Source: UBA2336 sp049306095 (GTDB lineage: Bacteria > Bacteroidota > Bacteroidia > Cytophagales > Cyclobacteriaceae). Taken from it: 64,000 nucleotides of DNA. This document shows, piece by piece, positions 1 through 8,904 of this stretch (within the stretch, counting starts at the first letter, position 1; each line of letters starts with the position of its first letter). Both the position numbers and the translations under genes were made by a program. The notes under the pieces are model-generated. The model saw only the letters and a list, made by a program, of their open reading frames with translations. It ran no database searches and was not told the origin of the DNA. The stretch is taken from positions 1 through 64,000 of the forward strand of contig JBAQPU010000057.1 in assembly GCA_049306095.1 (NCBI GenBank). Reading direction: 5' to 3'.

Positions 1-43
1 TTCCATGCCATGGAAGCGCTCTAGCCAGCTGAGCTAATCCCCC
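1..43 (-). tRNA. tRNA-Ala (anticodon GGC), 5' part only
   Basis: Read on the minus strand, the first bases form a tRNA 5' half: acceptor arm GGGGGAT, TA at positions 8-9, D-arm GCTC/GAGC with an AGCTGGCTA loop, then anticodon stem CTTCC and loop ATGGCAT. The anticodon is GGC, which reads alanine codon GCC. The rest of the tRNA lies beyond the window edge. A bipartite promoter sits about 20-50 bases upstream. Confidence 0.88.
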
Positions 44-62
44 GTTGAAAATTATGTGGGTG

Positions 63-92
63 CAAATATATTAAAATCCCCATCCCTGCAAA
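63..92 (-). promoter_or_regulatory. Bacteroidota-type promoter of the tRNA-Ala
   Basis: On the minus strand a TTTG box (89-92) and a TATATTTG box (63-70) are separated by 18 bases, which fits the phylum's primary sigma consensus (TTTG, about 19 bases, TAnnTTTG). Transcription would start around base 55, shortly before the tRNA 5' end at 43. It is the only promoter in the window for which I found both boxes intact. Confidence 0.72.
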
Positions 93-96
93 CGGA

Positions 97-819
97 TCAT
101 TGCATTTGGTTGCGCTCAATGAACTCGCGGAATGACTTTTTGAATGTTTCCCCAATCGGTAACAAGGTTCCGGCCACCTGAACTTCACCCTTATGAACAA
201 CCTCTATGGCCTTAAGCGCCACAATAAAAGAATTATGGATGCGAATAAAATCTGCAGCGGGGAGTTGTTCTTCTAACGCCTTCATCCGCTGCAAGCTGAT
301 GATCTTTTGCTGCTTCGTGTGAATGGTTACGTAATCTTTTAAGCCTTCGATATAAAGAATATCACTCAATTGAATCTTAACGAGTTTGGTTCCATCTTTC
401 ACAAATACAAAGGGATTGGCGGCTTCGGATGTACTTTTTTCGGTGACTATCACCGGGCTTCCTTTCAATCGTTGAGTAACTTTGTCAACCGCTTTCAGAA
501 AACGCTCAAAGGTAATGGGCTTCAATAAATAGTCGGCAACATCTAATTCATACCCCTCCAATGCGTATTCGGAATACGCGGTTGTTAGCACTACCAGCGG
601 CTTCTTCTGTAAAATTTTCAATAACGATATTCCGGTGAGTTCAGGCATCTGCACATCAAGAAAAAGCAAATCGACAGAATTTGTGCGCAATACTTCGATT
701 GCCCGCAATGGGTTGGCACAGGCTTCAATCAATTTTAACGATGGAACTTTCTGCACATAGTCGATCATCAGGTTACGCGCCAGGGGTTCATCTTCGACAA
801 TAACACAATTCAATGTCAA
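97..819 (-). CDS. LytTR-family response regulator
   Basis: A 240-residue two-component response regulator. The N-terminal receiver domain (about 1-120) has the acidic pair E9/D10, the phospho-acceptor D55 in the FLDVQMPE segment, T80 and the conserved K100-P. The C-terminal half (about 135-235) is a LytTR DNA-binding domain, recognisable from the FIRIHNSFIV segment. Its start overlaps the stop of the upstream sensor kinase by four bases, so the pair should be translated together. It probably receives phosphate from that kinase; the target genes cannot be read from the sequence. Confidence 0.93.
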   Translation of the reverse strand: MTLNCVIVEDEPLARNLMIDYVQKVPSLKLIEACANPLRAIEVLRTNSVDLLFLDVQMPELTGISLLKILQKKPLVVLTTAYSEYALEGYELDVADYLLKPITFERFLKAVDKVTQRLKGSPVIVTEKSTSEAANPFVFVKDGTKLVKIQLSDILYIEGLKDYVTIHTKQQKIISLQRMKALEEQLPAADFIRIHNSFIVALKAIEVVHKGEVQVAGTLLPIGETFKKSFREFIERNQMQ

Positions 820-1841
820 CTTAATTGCAGGTTCAATTGAACAAAATATACGTGCGGTTTATCTTCAATCAATAAAGTGTATTGTCCCGGGTAACTAAGC
901 TCCAGTCTTCGCTGAACATTTTTCAACCCAATACCCGATTTTTCAGCCGGCTCAGTCCTTACGGGCGGTTTACTGTTCTCAACAGTATACACACATTCTT
1001 TATCTTTTAACCGAATAAATATTTTCACCCAGGCATTCGGGTTATTGTTAATAACCCCATGTTTAAAGGCATTCTCGAGAAAAGTTATAAAAATCAACGG
1101 AGCAATCCATACATTTTCAGTATTCCCTTCAATTTCAAATTGAATAGGAACCTGGTTGCTTAACCGCATCTTTTCCAGACTGATGTAGCTTTGCATGTAT
1201 TCAATCTCCTTGCTTAACAAAACTTTCGGATGGTTGGACTCATAAATCATATACCGCATCATTTGCGATAGCCTGGCAATAACTTCCGTGGTATTTTCTG
1301 ATTTTGAATACGCCAGGTAATACAGGTTGTTCAGAGTATTAAAAAGAAAGTGAGGGTTAATTTGCGCTTTCAGAAAATTAAGTTCTGCCGTTAGTTTTTC
1401 ATTCTGGATTTCCTTTTTCTTCGCTTCCAGTTCAAACCAGTCAACCGCAAAGCGCAACATTCCAACAAAAATGACGATAAACAAGGTGGTAGCAAAAATT
1501 TGAACCATGTACATGGTGGAGTTCAGGTATTCTATACGGGGCGTATCGGCAAACAGGTATCGCCACAAGTACACACGACCCATCACCAAAACAGCAAATG
1601 GAACGGCCAGCTCGGCCAGGTACCTCCAAATATTTTTATGCGCTAAAAAACGCGGTAAAAAGAAGAAATAATTGAGGTAAGCTATTACCAGGTAGAACCC
1701 AAACTGAATGGATGTAAAGGTGAGGGTGCCCGCCCAATCAAAACCCCGTTCGATGCTTTGATAAATATTAAATGAAATGTACACGCACCAGAAAAAGAGG
1801 TGCAATAACAAAACGCGGTGCTTCGAAAAAAGCGATTGCAT
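816..1841 (-). CDS. LytS-like sensor histidine kinase
   Basis: Membrane sensor kinase of the His_kinase (PF06580) type that partners LytTR regulators. Four hydrophobic segments occupy about the first 135 residues, followed by a short coiled coil and the phospho-acceptor motif INPHFLFNTLNN (His at about residue 164). A C-terminal ATPase domain carries the N-box FLENAFKHG and the glycine motif GIGLKNVQRRL. The frame can be extended 14 codons to a TTG at 1883. I prefer the ATG at 1841 because it directly precedes the first membrane segment and a promoter-like TTTG-N17-TACCTTTA lies just upstream. It is the first gene of a two-gene operon. Confidence 0.9.
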   Translation of the reverse strand: MQSLFSKHRVLLLHLFFWCVYISFNIYQSIERGFDWAGTLTFTSIQFGFYLVIAYLNYFFFLPRFLAHKNIWRYLAELAVPFAVLVMGRVYLWRYLFADTPRIEYLNSTMYMVQIFATTLFIVIFVGMLRFAVDWFELEAKKKEIQNEKLTAELNFLKAQINPHFLFNTLNNLYYLAYSKSENTTEVIARLSQMMRYMIYESNHPKVLLSKEIEYMQSYISLEKMRLSNQVPIQFEIEGNTENVWIAPLIFITFLENAFKHGVINNNPNAWVKIFIRLKDKECVYTVENSKPPVRTEPAEKSGIGLKNVQRRLELSYPGQYTLLIEDKPHVYFVQLNLQLS

Positions 1842-2095
1842 GGAATATGAAACGTTGTTCGGGGCTAAAGGTAGACCTTCCAACAGAATTCAAAGTCGGT
1901 TTTAACTCAATATTCTACCCATAAAACCATTTGATCGACAAACGCGCCACTTCGCGGCATCCATCAGATCAGTCGAATAAATACAGGAACTATCGATACA
2001 ACCGGTCTGACGGTCTAATAGGATGTTCTGCAACGCAACAATCGAGTTCCTTTGCAGTTGAATAGCCATAAAAACTATTGACTTATTAAGTAACC

Positions 2096-5005
2096 ATGAA
2101 AAAACTCGCATCACTCGTAGTCCTGTCAGGAATTTTTTTATCCGGATTTTCACAAAATCCTTCAACCGAACCTCAAAAAGGTTCAGGTAAGATTAGCGGT
2201 ATTGTGATGGACGGGGAAACCAACAAACCCGTTGAATTCGCAAACGTAGCACTGATGGACCCGCAGACTGGCAAGCCGGTTGACGGAACGGTTTGTGACG
2301 ACCATGGGAAGTTTGTACTTAATAAGGTAGTAGAAGGAACCTATACGATTTCCATCAGTTTTATCGGTTACGAAACCAATACAATTTCCGGGATAAGTGT
2401 CGACAAAAAGAGTGACATTAACCTGGGCACCATCAAACTAATGTCGAGCGTCAAGGTTTTGAACGAGGTAGTCGTGCAAGGTCAACGTCAGCTAATCGAA
2501 GAGAAAGTTGACCGCACGGTTTACAATGCCGAAAATGATAAGACTACAGCGGGCGGTGACGCTACCGATGTATTAAAACGAGTACCCATGCTTTCTGTTG
2601 ATATGGATGGAAACGTATCGATGCGTGGAAATCAAAATATTACGGTACTGATCAACAACAAACCATCCACCATTACTGCAGGGAGTGTGGCAGACGCATT
2701 AAAACAAATTCCAGCCGATCAGATAAAAAACGTTGAGGTAATTACTTCACCTTCTGCCAAGTATGATGCGGAAGGTTCAACCGGCATCATCAACATTGTT
2801 ACCAAGAAAAATACATTGCAGGGGGCCACTCTTAATGTAGATGCAGGGGTTGGCTTACGCGGATCAAACTTAGGATTGAATGGCAGTTATAGAAATGGTA
2901 AGATGGGCTTCAACCTGGGTGGCTATGGAAGAGCGGGGTATAACATCAAAGGAACTTTTGACAACAACCAGTACACCAACGGGCAACTTAACACGCAGCA
3001 TGCCGATACGCGCAGCAATAATCTTTTCGGGCGTTACACCCTTGGATGGGATTATGATATTAATAAAAACAATTATATGTCAGCATCGGTACAATACGGT
3101 GTACGCAATATGAACAGCAATCAGGATAACCTCTTGCGCCAAACTATTGATACAAACAATGGGAATATCTTATTTGAAGAAAACCGTGATACTGAAACCG
3201 TTGATGAGTCAGGAAATATTGACATCAACCTCGACTTCACCCATACCTACGATAAACCACAGCGTGAGTTAAGTTTTTCAACTCGATACAGCCGCAACAA
3301 TCGGAATAATGACTTTTTGAATACAATTTATAATTCAAGTAATGCGGTTGACAGTCTTATAAAGAATATCAACAACAGCACCAATCAGGAAATTACCGCA
3401 CAGTTTGACTACCAAACTCCTGTAAGTACAAACCAAATGCTGGAGTTTGGGGGCAAGAATATTATGCGGATTGTTACCAGCGATTACAAATATTTTGGAG
3501 CCAATGGTACGGATGGAAACTTTATTCCTGTAACAGGCGCTGTTGCCTCTAACCTATTCAACTACGATCAAAATGTTACGGCCGGATACTTATCCTATAC
3601 ATACACTACCAAAAGCGCCCTGAGTGTAAAGGCAGGAGCCCGTTATGAGTACACGACCATTCATGCCGATTTTGCGAATGACTTAGAGGATGCTGAAGAG
3701 GCTGATACGGACATTCCCGCTTACGGAGTATTGGTGCCCAGTGTGAACCTTTCAAAGAAACTGAAAAATGGCAACACCGTTAAGCTTGCTTACAACAGAA
3801 GAATTCAACGTCCTTCTATCCAATTCTTAAACCCCAATATCAATGCAGCTAACCCGTTGAACATTACCGTTGGTAATCCCGGGCTCGATCCTGAATACAC
3901 CAATAACTATGAACTGGGTTATAGCACCTTTATTAAGGGGACATCACTCAACTTTGCGGCCTTTGTAAGAAACACAACCGGGTCCATTCAAAGCGTACGT
4001 ACTACTAAAGGCGATACAATTGTTACCTACTACCAAAACATTGGAGAAGAAAATGCGTACGGGATGAATTTCTTCGCGAATGTAAACATCGGAACTAAAC
4101 TATCCCTGAACGGTGGTGCCGATGTGTTTTATGCCGTGATGGACAATAACCTGACCGGGCAATACGCTGCCAGCAACCAAGGCTGGGTTGCCAGTGGCCG
4201 CCTATTTGGAAATTATAACCTTGGCAAAGGTTGGGGCTTTCAGTTTTTTGGAATGTACCGCGGTAACAGAGTACAGTTACAAGGTTCACAAGGTGGATTT
4301 GGTATGTATAGTTTGGGAATCAAGAAAGACTTTAATAACAAAAAAGGAAGCATTGGTTTCTCAGCTGAAAACTTCCTGACCGAATCGATGAAAATGAGAA
4401 ATGAAGTGGAGACCCCTACCATCCTCCAAAAGAGTGTGAACGAGATGTACAACATGAGTTTCAAGGTTAATATCAGCTATCGCATTGGAAAGATGAGTTT
4501 TGACGGTCAGCGTCCGAGAAGAAAAAAATCGGTTAACAACGATGACATGAAAGACGGTGGTGGTGACGGTGGTATGGACATGGGCGGGCAACAAGGTGGT
4601 TCAGCACAGCAATCGCGTGGAACCGGAATGGCTATGACAGCACCTGCAACTACTGCTAAACAACCTGTACAATCAAGCTCCAGCACAGCCAATGCAACAG
4701 TTGATGCCACCGGAGTTTGGGAATACACCAATGAAACTCCGCAAGGCACCAGCACCGGTAAGATAACCATCGTAAAAAATGAGACAGGTTATAGCGGAAC
4801 GATCTTTAATTCCCGAACGAACCAGGAAACAGCACTTTCATCTGTAACGGTTAATGGAAATGAGTTAACTGCTTCTTACACGGCCAACTTTGGAGGCAAC
4901 GAAGTTCCGGTAACGATTAAAGGAACGATTGTCGCCAGCGACCTGGATGCTACCATGAGTTTCGGGCAATTCAGAACCGTGCCGATTAAGGCGAAGAAGA
5001 AATAA
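2096..5005 (+). CDS. TonB-dependent outer-membrane receptor with extra C-terminal domain
   Basis: A 969-residue outer-membrane protein. It has a signal peptide (about 1-19), a carboxypeptidase-regulatory-like beta domain (about 30-115), a plug domain (about 135-235, with GGDATDVLKRVP and PSAKYDAEGSTGIINI segments) and a long beta-barrel of the OMP_b-brl_3 type ending near residue 800. Family members usually stop soon after a basic tail. This one continues through a glycine/methionine/glutamine-rich linker (about 820-870) into a roughly 99-residue beta-rich domain that begins GVWEYTNETPQG. The substrate is unknown; siderophores, peptides or glycans are all possible. It is divergent from the LytTR pair, and no convincing promoter was found in the 250-bp gap. 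Confidence 0.9.
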   Translation: MKKLASLVVLSGIFLSGFSQNPSTEPQKGSGKISGIVMDGETNKPVEFANVALMDPQTGKPVDGTVCDDHGKFVLNKVVEGTYTISISFIGYETNTISGISVDKKSDINLGTIKLMSSVKVLNEVVVQGQRQLIEEKVDRTVYNAENDKTTAGGDATDVLKRVPMLSVDMDGNVSMRGNQNITVLINNKPSTITAGSVADALKQIPADQIKNVEVITSPSAKYDAEGSTGIINIVTKKNTLQGATLNVDAGVGLRGSNLGLNGSYRNGKMGFNLGGYGRAGYNIKGTFDNNQYTNGQLNTQHADTRSNNLFGRYTLGWDYDINKNNYMSASVQYGVRNMNSNQDNLLRQTIDTNNGNILFEENRDTETVDESGNIDINLDFTHTYDKPQRELSFSTRYSRNNRNNDFLNTIYNSSNAVDSLIKNINNSTNQEITAQFDYQTPVSTNQMLEFGGKNIMRIVTSDYKYFGANGTDGNFIPVTGAVASNLFNYDQNVTAGYLSYTYTTKSALSVKAGARYEYTTIHADFANDLEDAEEADTDIPAYGVLVPSVNLSKKLKNGNTVKLAYNRRIQRPSIQFLNPNINAANPLNITVGNPGLDPEYTNNYELGYSTFIKGTSLNFAAFVRNTTGSIQSVRTTKGDTIVTYYQNIGEENAYGMNFFANVNIGTKLSLNGGADVFYAVMDNNLTGQYAASNQGWVASGRLFGNYNLGKGWGFQFFGMYRGNRVQLQGSQGGFGMYSLGIKKDFNNKKGSIGFSAENFLTESMKMRNEVETPTILQKSVNEMYNMSFKVNISYRIGKMSFDGQRPRRKKSVNNDDMKDGGGDGGMDMGGQQGGSAQQSRGTGMAMTAPATTAKQPVQSSSSTANATVDATGVWEYTNETPQGTSTGKITIVKNETGYSGTIFNSRTNQETALSSVTVNGNELTASYTANFGGNEVPVTIKGTIVASDLDATMSFGQFRTVPIKAKKK

Positions 5006-5013
5006 TTTAATTT

Positions 5014-5085
5014 AGGCATTAGGGATCAGGGATCAGGCATTAGGGATTAGGGATTAGGAAAATTAACCTAATGCCTAATGCCTGA
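5014..5085. repeat. Heptamer-period array forming an inverted repeat between convergent genes
   Basis: Six direct 7-base units (AGGCATT or AGGGATC/AGGGATT types) run from 5014 to 5055. They are followed, still in the same 7-base register, by inverted units AATGCCT at 5070-5083. The arms can fold into a long hairpin between the convergent receptor gene and cutC, so it may act as a bidirectional terminator. The right arm contains the last codons and stop of cutC. Confidence 0.8.
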
Positions 5086-5826
5086 GATCGCTATTTCAGC
5101 CAACGCTCTGATATTTTTTACACGCGCAGGATCAACCGTACGAAGATTAAATTCCGATCCCTCCTCGGAACCCATTCCGGCAATAGCTGCATTTCTGTAT
5201 TTCATTTCGCTTTGACGAAACGCGGTTGCTGAAAAATGAATTTCAGTTGCTTTGGTACCGGAAATAATTTCAGCTACGGTATTTTCATTAACTCCCGATC
5301 CCGGCATGATCGCGATTCGTCCATTTGATTTTTGTATGAGGTGATCAATCAACTCAACACCCAAAATAGCTTTTGCTTGTTGGCCCGCAGTAAGTATTCG
5401 TTCAAACCCAACCTTGATACACTCCTCTAACGCCTCAAACGGATCGCGTGCCATATCAAATGCACGATGGCAGGTTGCCTTCATGGGGTGTGCTAACGAA
5501 ATTAATTCAGTACATCTTGCCTGGTCAATCGTTCCATTCGGTTTTAGGATTCCAAAAACCACACCATCAACTCCCAGGTACTTACATGTTTCAATATCCT
5601 TCTTCATTGAAAGAAATTCTTCATCGGAATAGCAAAAATCGCCACCGCGAGGCCGGATCATTACATAAATCTGGATGTTTAAGTATTTACGAACTATATC
5701 GATCGTTCCTGCCGATGGAGTAGTGCCTCCTTCTCCGGGGTTATCACACAGTTCAATCCGATCGGCACCACCTTCTTGCGCCTTTAGTGCTGATTCAATG
5801 TTATAAACAACAATTTCAATTTTCAT
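5068..5826 (-). CDS. cutC: CutC family protein
   Basis: A 252-residue protein of the CutC family (TIM-barrel fold, usual length about 245-250). Diagnostic segments are the N-terminal IEIVVYN, GADRIELCDNPGEGGTTPS and YVMIRPRGGDF. CutC was named for copper homeostasis, but its biochemical role in bacteria is still unsettled. The start overlaps the upstream asparaginase stop by four bases, so the two are translationally coupled. The final codons (SGIRH) and the stop codon are encoded by AGGCATT repeat units, suggesting that the natural C-terminus was replaced or extended by the repeat array. Confidence 0.93.
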   Translation of the reverse strand: MKIEIVVYNIESALKAQEGGADRIELCDNPGEGGTTPSAGTIDIVRKYLNIQIYVMIRPRGGDFCYSDEEFLSMKKDIETCKYLGVDGVVFGILKPNGTIDQARCTELISLAHPMKATCHRAFDMARDPFEALEECIKVGFERILTAGQQAKAILGVELIDHLIQKSNGRIAIMPGSGVNENTVAEIISGTKATEIHFSATAFRQSEMKYRNAAIAGMGSEEGSEFNLRTVDPARVKNIRALAEIAISGIRH

Positions 5827-6797
5827 GGGTAATAGCTACCAGCTTTAACTACATGATTATCTTTATCTGTGGTTGTAATGGTATACTGAAATGTATTGGT
5901 GGTACAATACGCTCCAATTTCTCCGGCATTGGAAAGAGCCAGAAAGGCAACTTGCAACTCACGCGCCTTATCACCATGTTTTTTAACAACCCGTTTGATG
6001 GCCTCTTCGCACGCCTCTTGTGGGGTTCGTCCCTGTCGCATTAACTCAACAATGGTGTGACTGCCGGCAATCCGAATCATCTCTTCACCAACTCCGGTAG
6101 CAGTGGCAGCTCCTACTTCTCCATCAACATACAAGCCTGCGCCAATGATGGGCGAATCACCTACCCTTCCATGCATCTTAAACGCCATACCGCTGGTGGT
6201 GCATGCACCCGAAAGATTTCCATCTCGATCAAGCGCCAGTATTCCAATGGTATCGTGCTGACCAGGATTGTGATAAGGTTTGTATTCCGATTTCTTCAAC
6301 CATTCTTTCCAGGCTTTCTCCGATTCTTTCGTTAGCAGATTTTCTTTTTTAAATCCCTGTTCTAACGCAAACTGTTCGGCCCCCTTTCCTACCAACATCA
6401 CATGCGGGGTTTTTTCCATGACTGCCCGTGCAATTGAAATCGGGTGCATAAATCCCTGAACAAAGGCAACCGAACCACAATTACTTTTTTCGTCCATGAT
6501 GCAGGCATCCAGTGTTACCTTCCCCTCCCGATCAGGCAACCCACCATACCCAACGGAAGTATCTTTTGGGTCAGCCTCCGGAACCCACGCACCTTGCTCT
6601 ACTGCATCTAACGCGCGGCCACCAGCCGATATCACCGACCACGCAGCGGCATTGGCACGTGTATTATTCCAGGTTGAAACCACAATTGGTTTGTTTTCAA
6701 CTGCGTTTCCGGATGCGAAAACTTTATGAAGAGGAAGAGCGGCAACGCCCAGTGTAGAAATCTTTAAAAAATCTCTGCGGGTTTTAGTGTTACTCAT
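5823..6797 (-). CDS. Secreted N4-(beta-N-acetylglucosaminyl)-L-asparaginase family Ntn hydrolase
   Basis: A 324-residue member of the asparaginase/glycosylasparaginase (AGA) family. A twin-arginine-like leader (RRDFLK followed by a hydrophobic stretch) predicts export. The self-cleavage site lies in GQHDTIGILALD, with Thr183 as the expected N-terminal nucleophile after autoproteolysis. Downstream, GRVGDSPIIGAGLYVDGEVGA matches the substrate-binding segment. Family enzymes release aspartate from glycosylated asparagine or from beta-aspartyl peptides; which applies here cannot be told. It is first of a coupled pair with cutC. An octamer array begins immediately at its start codon. Confidence 0.9.
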   Translation of the reverse strand: MSNTKTRRDFLKISTLGVAALPLHKVFASGNAVENKPIVVSTWNNTRANAAAWSVISAGGRALDAVEQGAWVPEADPKDTSVGYGGLPDREGKVTLDACIMDEKSNCGSVAFVQGFMHPISIARAVMEKTPHVMLVGKGAEQFALEQGFKKENLLTKESEKAWKEWLKKSEYKPYHNPGQHDTIGILALDRDGNLSGACTTSGMAFKMHGRVGDSPIIGAGLYVDGEVGAATATGVGEEMIRIAGSHTIVELMRQGRTPQEACEEAIKRVVKKHGDKARELQVAFLALSNAGEIGAYCTTNTFQYTITTTDKDNHVVKAGSYYP

Positions 6798-6830
6798 GTA
6801 CTAATGTGTTTAAGTGCTTAGGTGTTTAAG
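6796..6830. repeat. Octamer-period array, left arm
   Basis: Four 8-base units (such as ATGTGTTT, AAGTGCTT, AGGTGTTT) run from the asparaginase start codon rightward. The 13 bases at 6804-6816 are a perfect inverted match of 6909-6921. Together the two arrays bracket a 75-base unique spacer. Confidence 0.7.
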
Positions 6831-6905
6831 ATTCTTCGTTTAGGTACACAGACAGACTATCGTAAGTGTTTTAGTTCACTTTGTCACATCAAAATACAAA
6901 AACGT

Positions 6906-6937
6906 AAACACTTAAACACATGGGCACCTGAGTACAT
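6906..6937. repeat. Octamer-period array, right arm
   Basis: Four 8-base units (AAACACTT, AAACACAT, GGGCACCT, GAGTACAT) end at 6937, the base directly before the stop codon of the NlpC/P60 gene (6938-6940). The array is the inverted counterpart of 6796-6830. No T-run follows, so it is not a standard terminator. Confidence 0.7.
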
Positions 6938-7438
6938 CTACTCAATAACTCTCCGCGCCCTTCTGAATCGGGTAAGGTAATACTCGGCATTCAGGTTTGT
7001 TTCTACCACACCCAACGAACTGGAGGCGTGAATGAATTTCACATTCTTTCTTTTCACATCGGTAACCAGGCCTACGTGTGTGATTTCACGTTTCTTCTTG
7101 CCGGTAGCAAAAAAAACCAGGTCGCCCGGCTGAAGGTCTTCCATTTCAACTTTGGCGCCAATCTTACTTTGCGCTTCTGATGTTCGGGGCAATGGCATAC
7201 TGATGGCTTTGAATGAGTTCATCAACAAACCGGAACAATCCATTCCCGCGCGGGTCGTTCCTCCGTATTTATAGGGCGTACCCACAAAGGTGCGGGCAGT
7301 GGTAATCACTTTATCTACCTTCTCCTCCCGCACAGCAGCTTTCCGGTGCGATGCACACGATGCCAGAAAAAGTGTTGCAAGAAGTGTGACCGATAGAAGA
7401 AGCTTTTGACTAATTTTAAGCTGAAAAAATAGCTTCAT
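6938..7438 (-). CDS. NlpC/P60 family peptidoglycan endopeptidase lipoprotein
   Basis: A 166-residue cell-wall hydrolase. It has a lipoprotein signal with lipobox LASC (Cys28), then an NlpC/P60 domain with catalytic Cys68 in GMDCSG, His121 in ITHVG and His137. Such enzymes cut peptide stems of peptidoglycan, here from the periplasmic face of a membrane. The open frame extends 42 codons further upstream but would overlap the divergent oxidase gene. The ATG at 7438 is preferred because it starts the lipoprotein signal and follows a TATATTTG promoter box at about 30 bases. Confidence 0.92.
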   Translation of the reverse strand: MKLFFQLKISQKLLLSVTLLATLFLASCASHRKAAVREEKVDKVITTARTFVGTPYKYGGTTRAGMDCSGLLMNSFKAISMPLPRTSEAQSKIGAKVEMEDLQPGDLVFFATGKKKREITHVGLVTDVKRKNVKFIHASSSLGVVETNLNAEYYLTRFRRARRVIE

Positions 7439-7462
7439 CCTTACGTTTAAAAAATCGTCTTT

Positions 7463-7470
7463 CAAATATA
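7463..7470 (-). promoter_or_regulatory. -7 box (TATATTTG) of the NlpC/P60 gene
   Basis: On the minus strand TATATTTG lies 24 bases upstream of the ATG at 7438 and matches TAnnTTTG exactly. No clear TTTG box lies about 19 bases further upstream. Its position supports the shorter gene start. Confidence 0.5.
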
Positions 7471-7478
7471 CACTATTC

Positions 7479-8894
7479 ATGTCATTTGCAGAAGTCACCC
7501 CTGCTATCATTAGCGAATTTGAGGCCATAGTTGGAATAGATAATGTGTTGGTGGATGCCGACAAACGCTACCATTACTCACACGATGAAACGGAAGACTA
7601 TTCCTTTCTTCCGGATGTGGTATTGAAACCGGCTTCAACTGATGAAGTTAGCCGCATCATGAAAGTTTGCAACACTCATAAGGTTCCGGTAACACCGCGA
7701 GGCGCAGGAACCGGCTTAAGCGGTGGTGCGCTACCGGTACAAAAAGGCGTTTCGCTTTCCATGGAACGCTTTAATAAAATTCTACACATCGATGAACTTA
7801 ACTTACAGGCAACGGTTGAGCCCGGTGTGATCACCGAAGTTTTTCAGAATGCCGTGAAAGAAAAAAATCTATTCTACCCACCTGATCCGGCCAGCAAAGG
7901 TTCGTGTTTTATTGGCGGAAATGTGTCTGAAAATAGTGGCGGCCCTAAAGCGGTGAAGTATGGTGTTACGCGCGACTATGTTCTAAACCTGGAAGTGGTT
8001 TTACCAACCGGTGAAATCATCTGGACAGGCGCCAATGTTTTAAAAAACTCTACCGGTTACAATCTTACACAACTCATGTGCGGAAGTGAAGGGACACTGG
8101 GCATCATCACAAAAATTGTTTTTAAACTTCGTGGCTTTCCTCAGAAAAATGTGTTGCTGCTGATTCCGTTCATCACCAACGAAGAGGCATGTCGGGGTAT
8201 CGCTGCTATTTTTACCGCTGGCATTCAGCCCTCGGGAATGGAGTTTTTTGAGCGTGAGGCCGCCATGAAAACGATTACCTATGTTGAAAAAATTTATGCC
8301 GCCAAGGTAACCACAGCATTTCCCGAAAACATGGATGCTTACCTGCTTTGCGAACTTGACGGAAATGATGAAGAAGTTTTAATGCGCGATGCCGAACGCG
8401 TGATGAGCGTGGTTGAAAAATTTCAATGTGGAGAAATTCTGTTCGCGGAAACCAGCGCCCAAAAAGAGGAGCTGTGGAAAATCAGAAAAAACATTTCACC
8501 TGCCGTGAATGCCTACTCCCTTACCAAATCGGAAGATGTGGTGGTACCGCGGGCCAATTTACCCAAACTGATAACCGGTATAAAAGAGATTGGAAAGTGT
8601 TATGGGTTCAATTCCGTTTGCTTTGGCCACCTGGGTGACGGTAACCTGCATGTAAATGTGCTGAAAGAACAAATCAGCGATGAGGACTGGAATACGAAAA
8701 TCGTAGACGGAATTGGCGAAATATTTAAACTCACGGTTTCATTAGGCGGAACCCTTTCCGGAGAACATGGCATTGGCATTGCCAAACGCCCCTACATGCC
8801 CCTCGCCATGAAAGAAATGAACCTGGAACTTATGCGTGGAATAAAAAAAGTATTTGACCCTCATGGAATTTTGAATCCGGGAAAGATTTTTTGA
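7479..8894 (+). CDS. FAD-linked oxidase, glycolate/D-lactate dehydrogenase type (GlcD-like)
   Basis: A 471-residue flavoprotein with the N-terminal FAD-binding (PCMH) fold and a C-terminal FAD-oxidase domain. Visible signatures are PRGAGTGLSGG for FAD pyrophosphate binding, GGNVSENSGGPKAVKYGVT, and the C-terminal GHLGDGNLHVN and SGEHGIG segments containing the catalytic or metal-binding histidines. It should oxidise a 2-hydroxy acid such as glycolate or D-lactate to the 2-oxo acid. The substrate is not resolved, and no GlcE/GlcF partners are next to it. A sensor kinase follows after ten bases and may be co-transcribed. Confidence 0.93.
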   Translation: MSFAEVTPAIISEFEAIVGIDNVLVDADKRYHYSHDETEDYSFLPDVVLKPASTDEVSRIMKVCNTHKVPVTPRGAGTGLSGGALPVQKGVSLSMERFNKILHIDELNLQATVEPGVITEVFQNAVKEKNLFYPPDPASKGSCFIGGNVSENSGGPKAVKYGVTRDYVLNLEVVLPTGEIIWTGANVLKNSTGYNLTQLMCGSEGTLGIITKIVFKLRGFPQKNVLLLIPFITNEEACRGIAAIFTAGIQPSGMEFFEREAAMKTITYVEKIYAAKVTTAFPENMDAYLLCELDGNDEEVLMRDAERVMSVVEKFQCGEILFAETSAQKEELWKIRKNISPAVNAYSLTKSEDVVVPRANLPKLITGIKEIGKCYGFNSVCFGHLGDGNLHVNVLKEQISDEDWNTKIVDGIGEIFKLTVSLGGTLSGEHGIGIAKRPYMPLAMKEMNLELMRGIKKVFDPHGILNPGKIF

Positions 8895-8904
8895 TCTTTC
8901 TTAA

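Noticed and set aside
1842..1883. TTG-start extension of the sensor kinase
   Set aside because: It would include a promoter-like sequence and gives no additional domain; ATG at 1841 opens just before the first membrane helix.
2046..2096. Promoter for the TonB receptor
   Set aside because: TTCCTTTG and a degenerate TATTG are present but match the consensus at only part of the positions.
5014..5085. Possible CRISPR-like repeat
   Set aside because: Units are 7 bases with no spacers and drift in sequence; no cas genes are in the window.
7439..7564. N-terminal extension of the NlpC/P60 gene
   Set aside because: The added 42 codons overlap the divergent oxidase gene and precede a proper lipoprotein signal.
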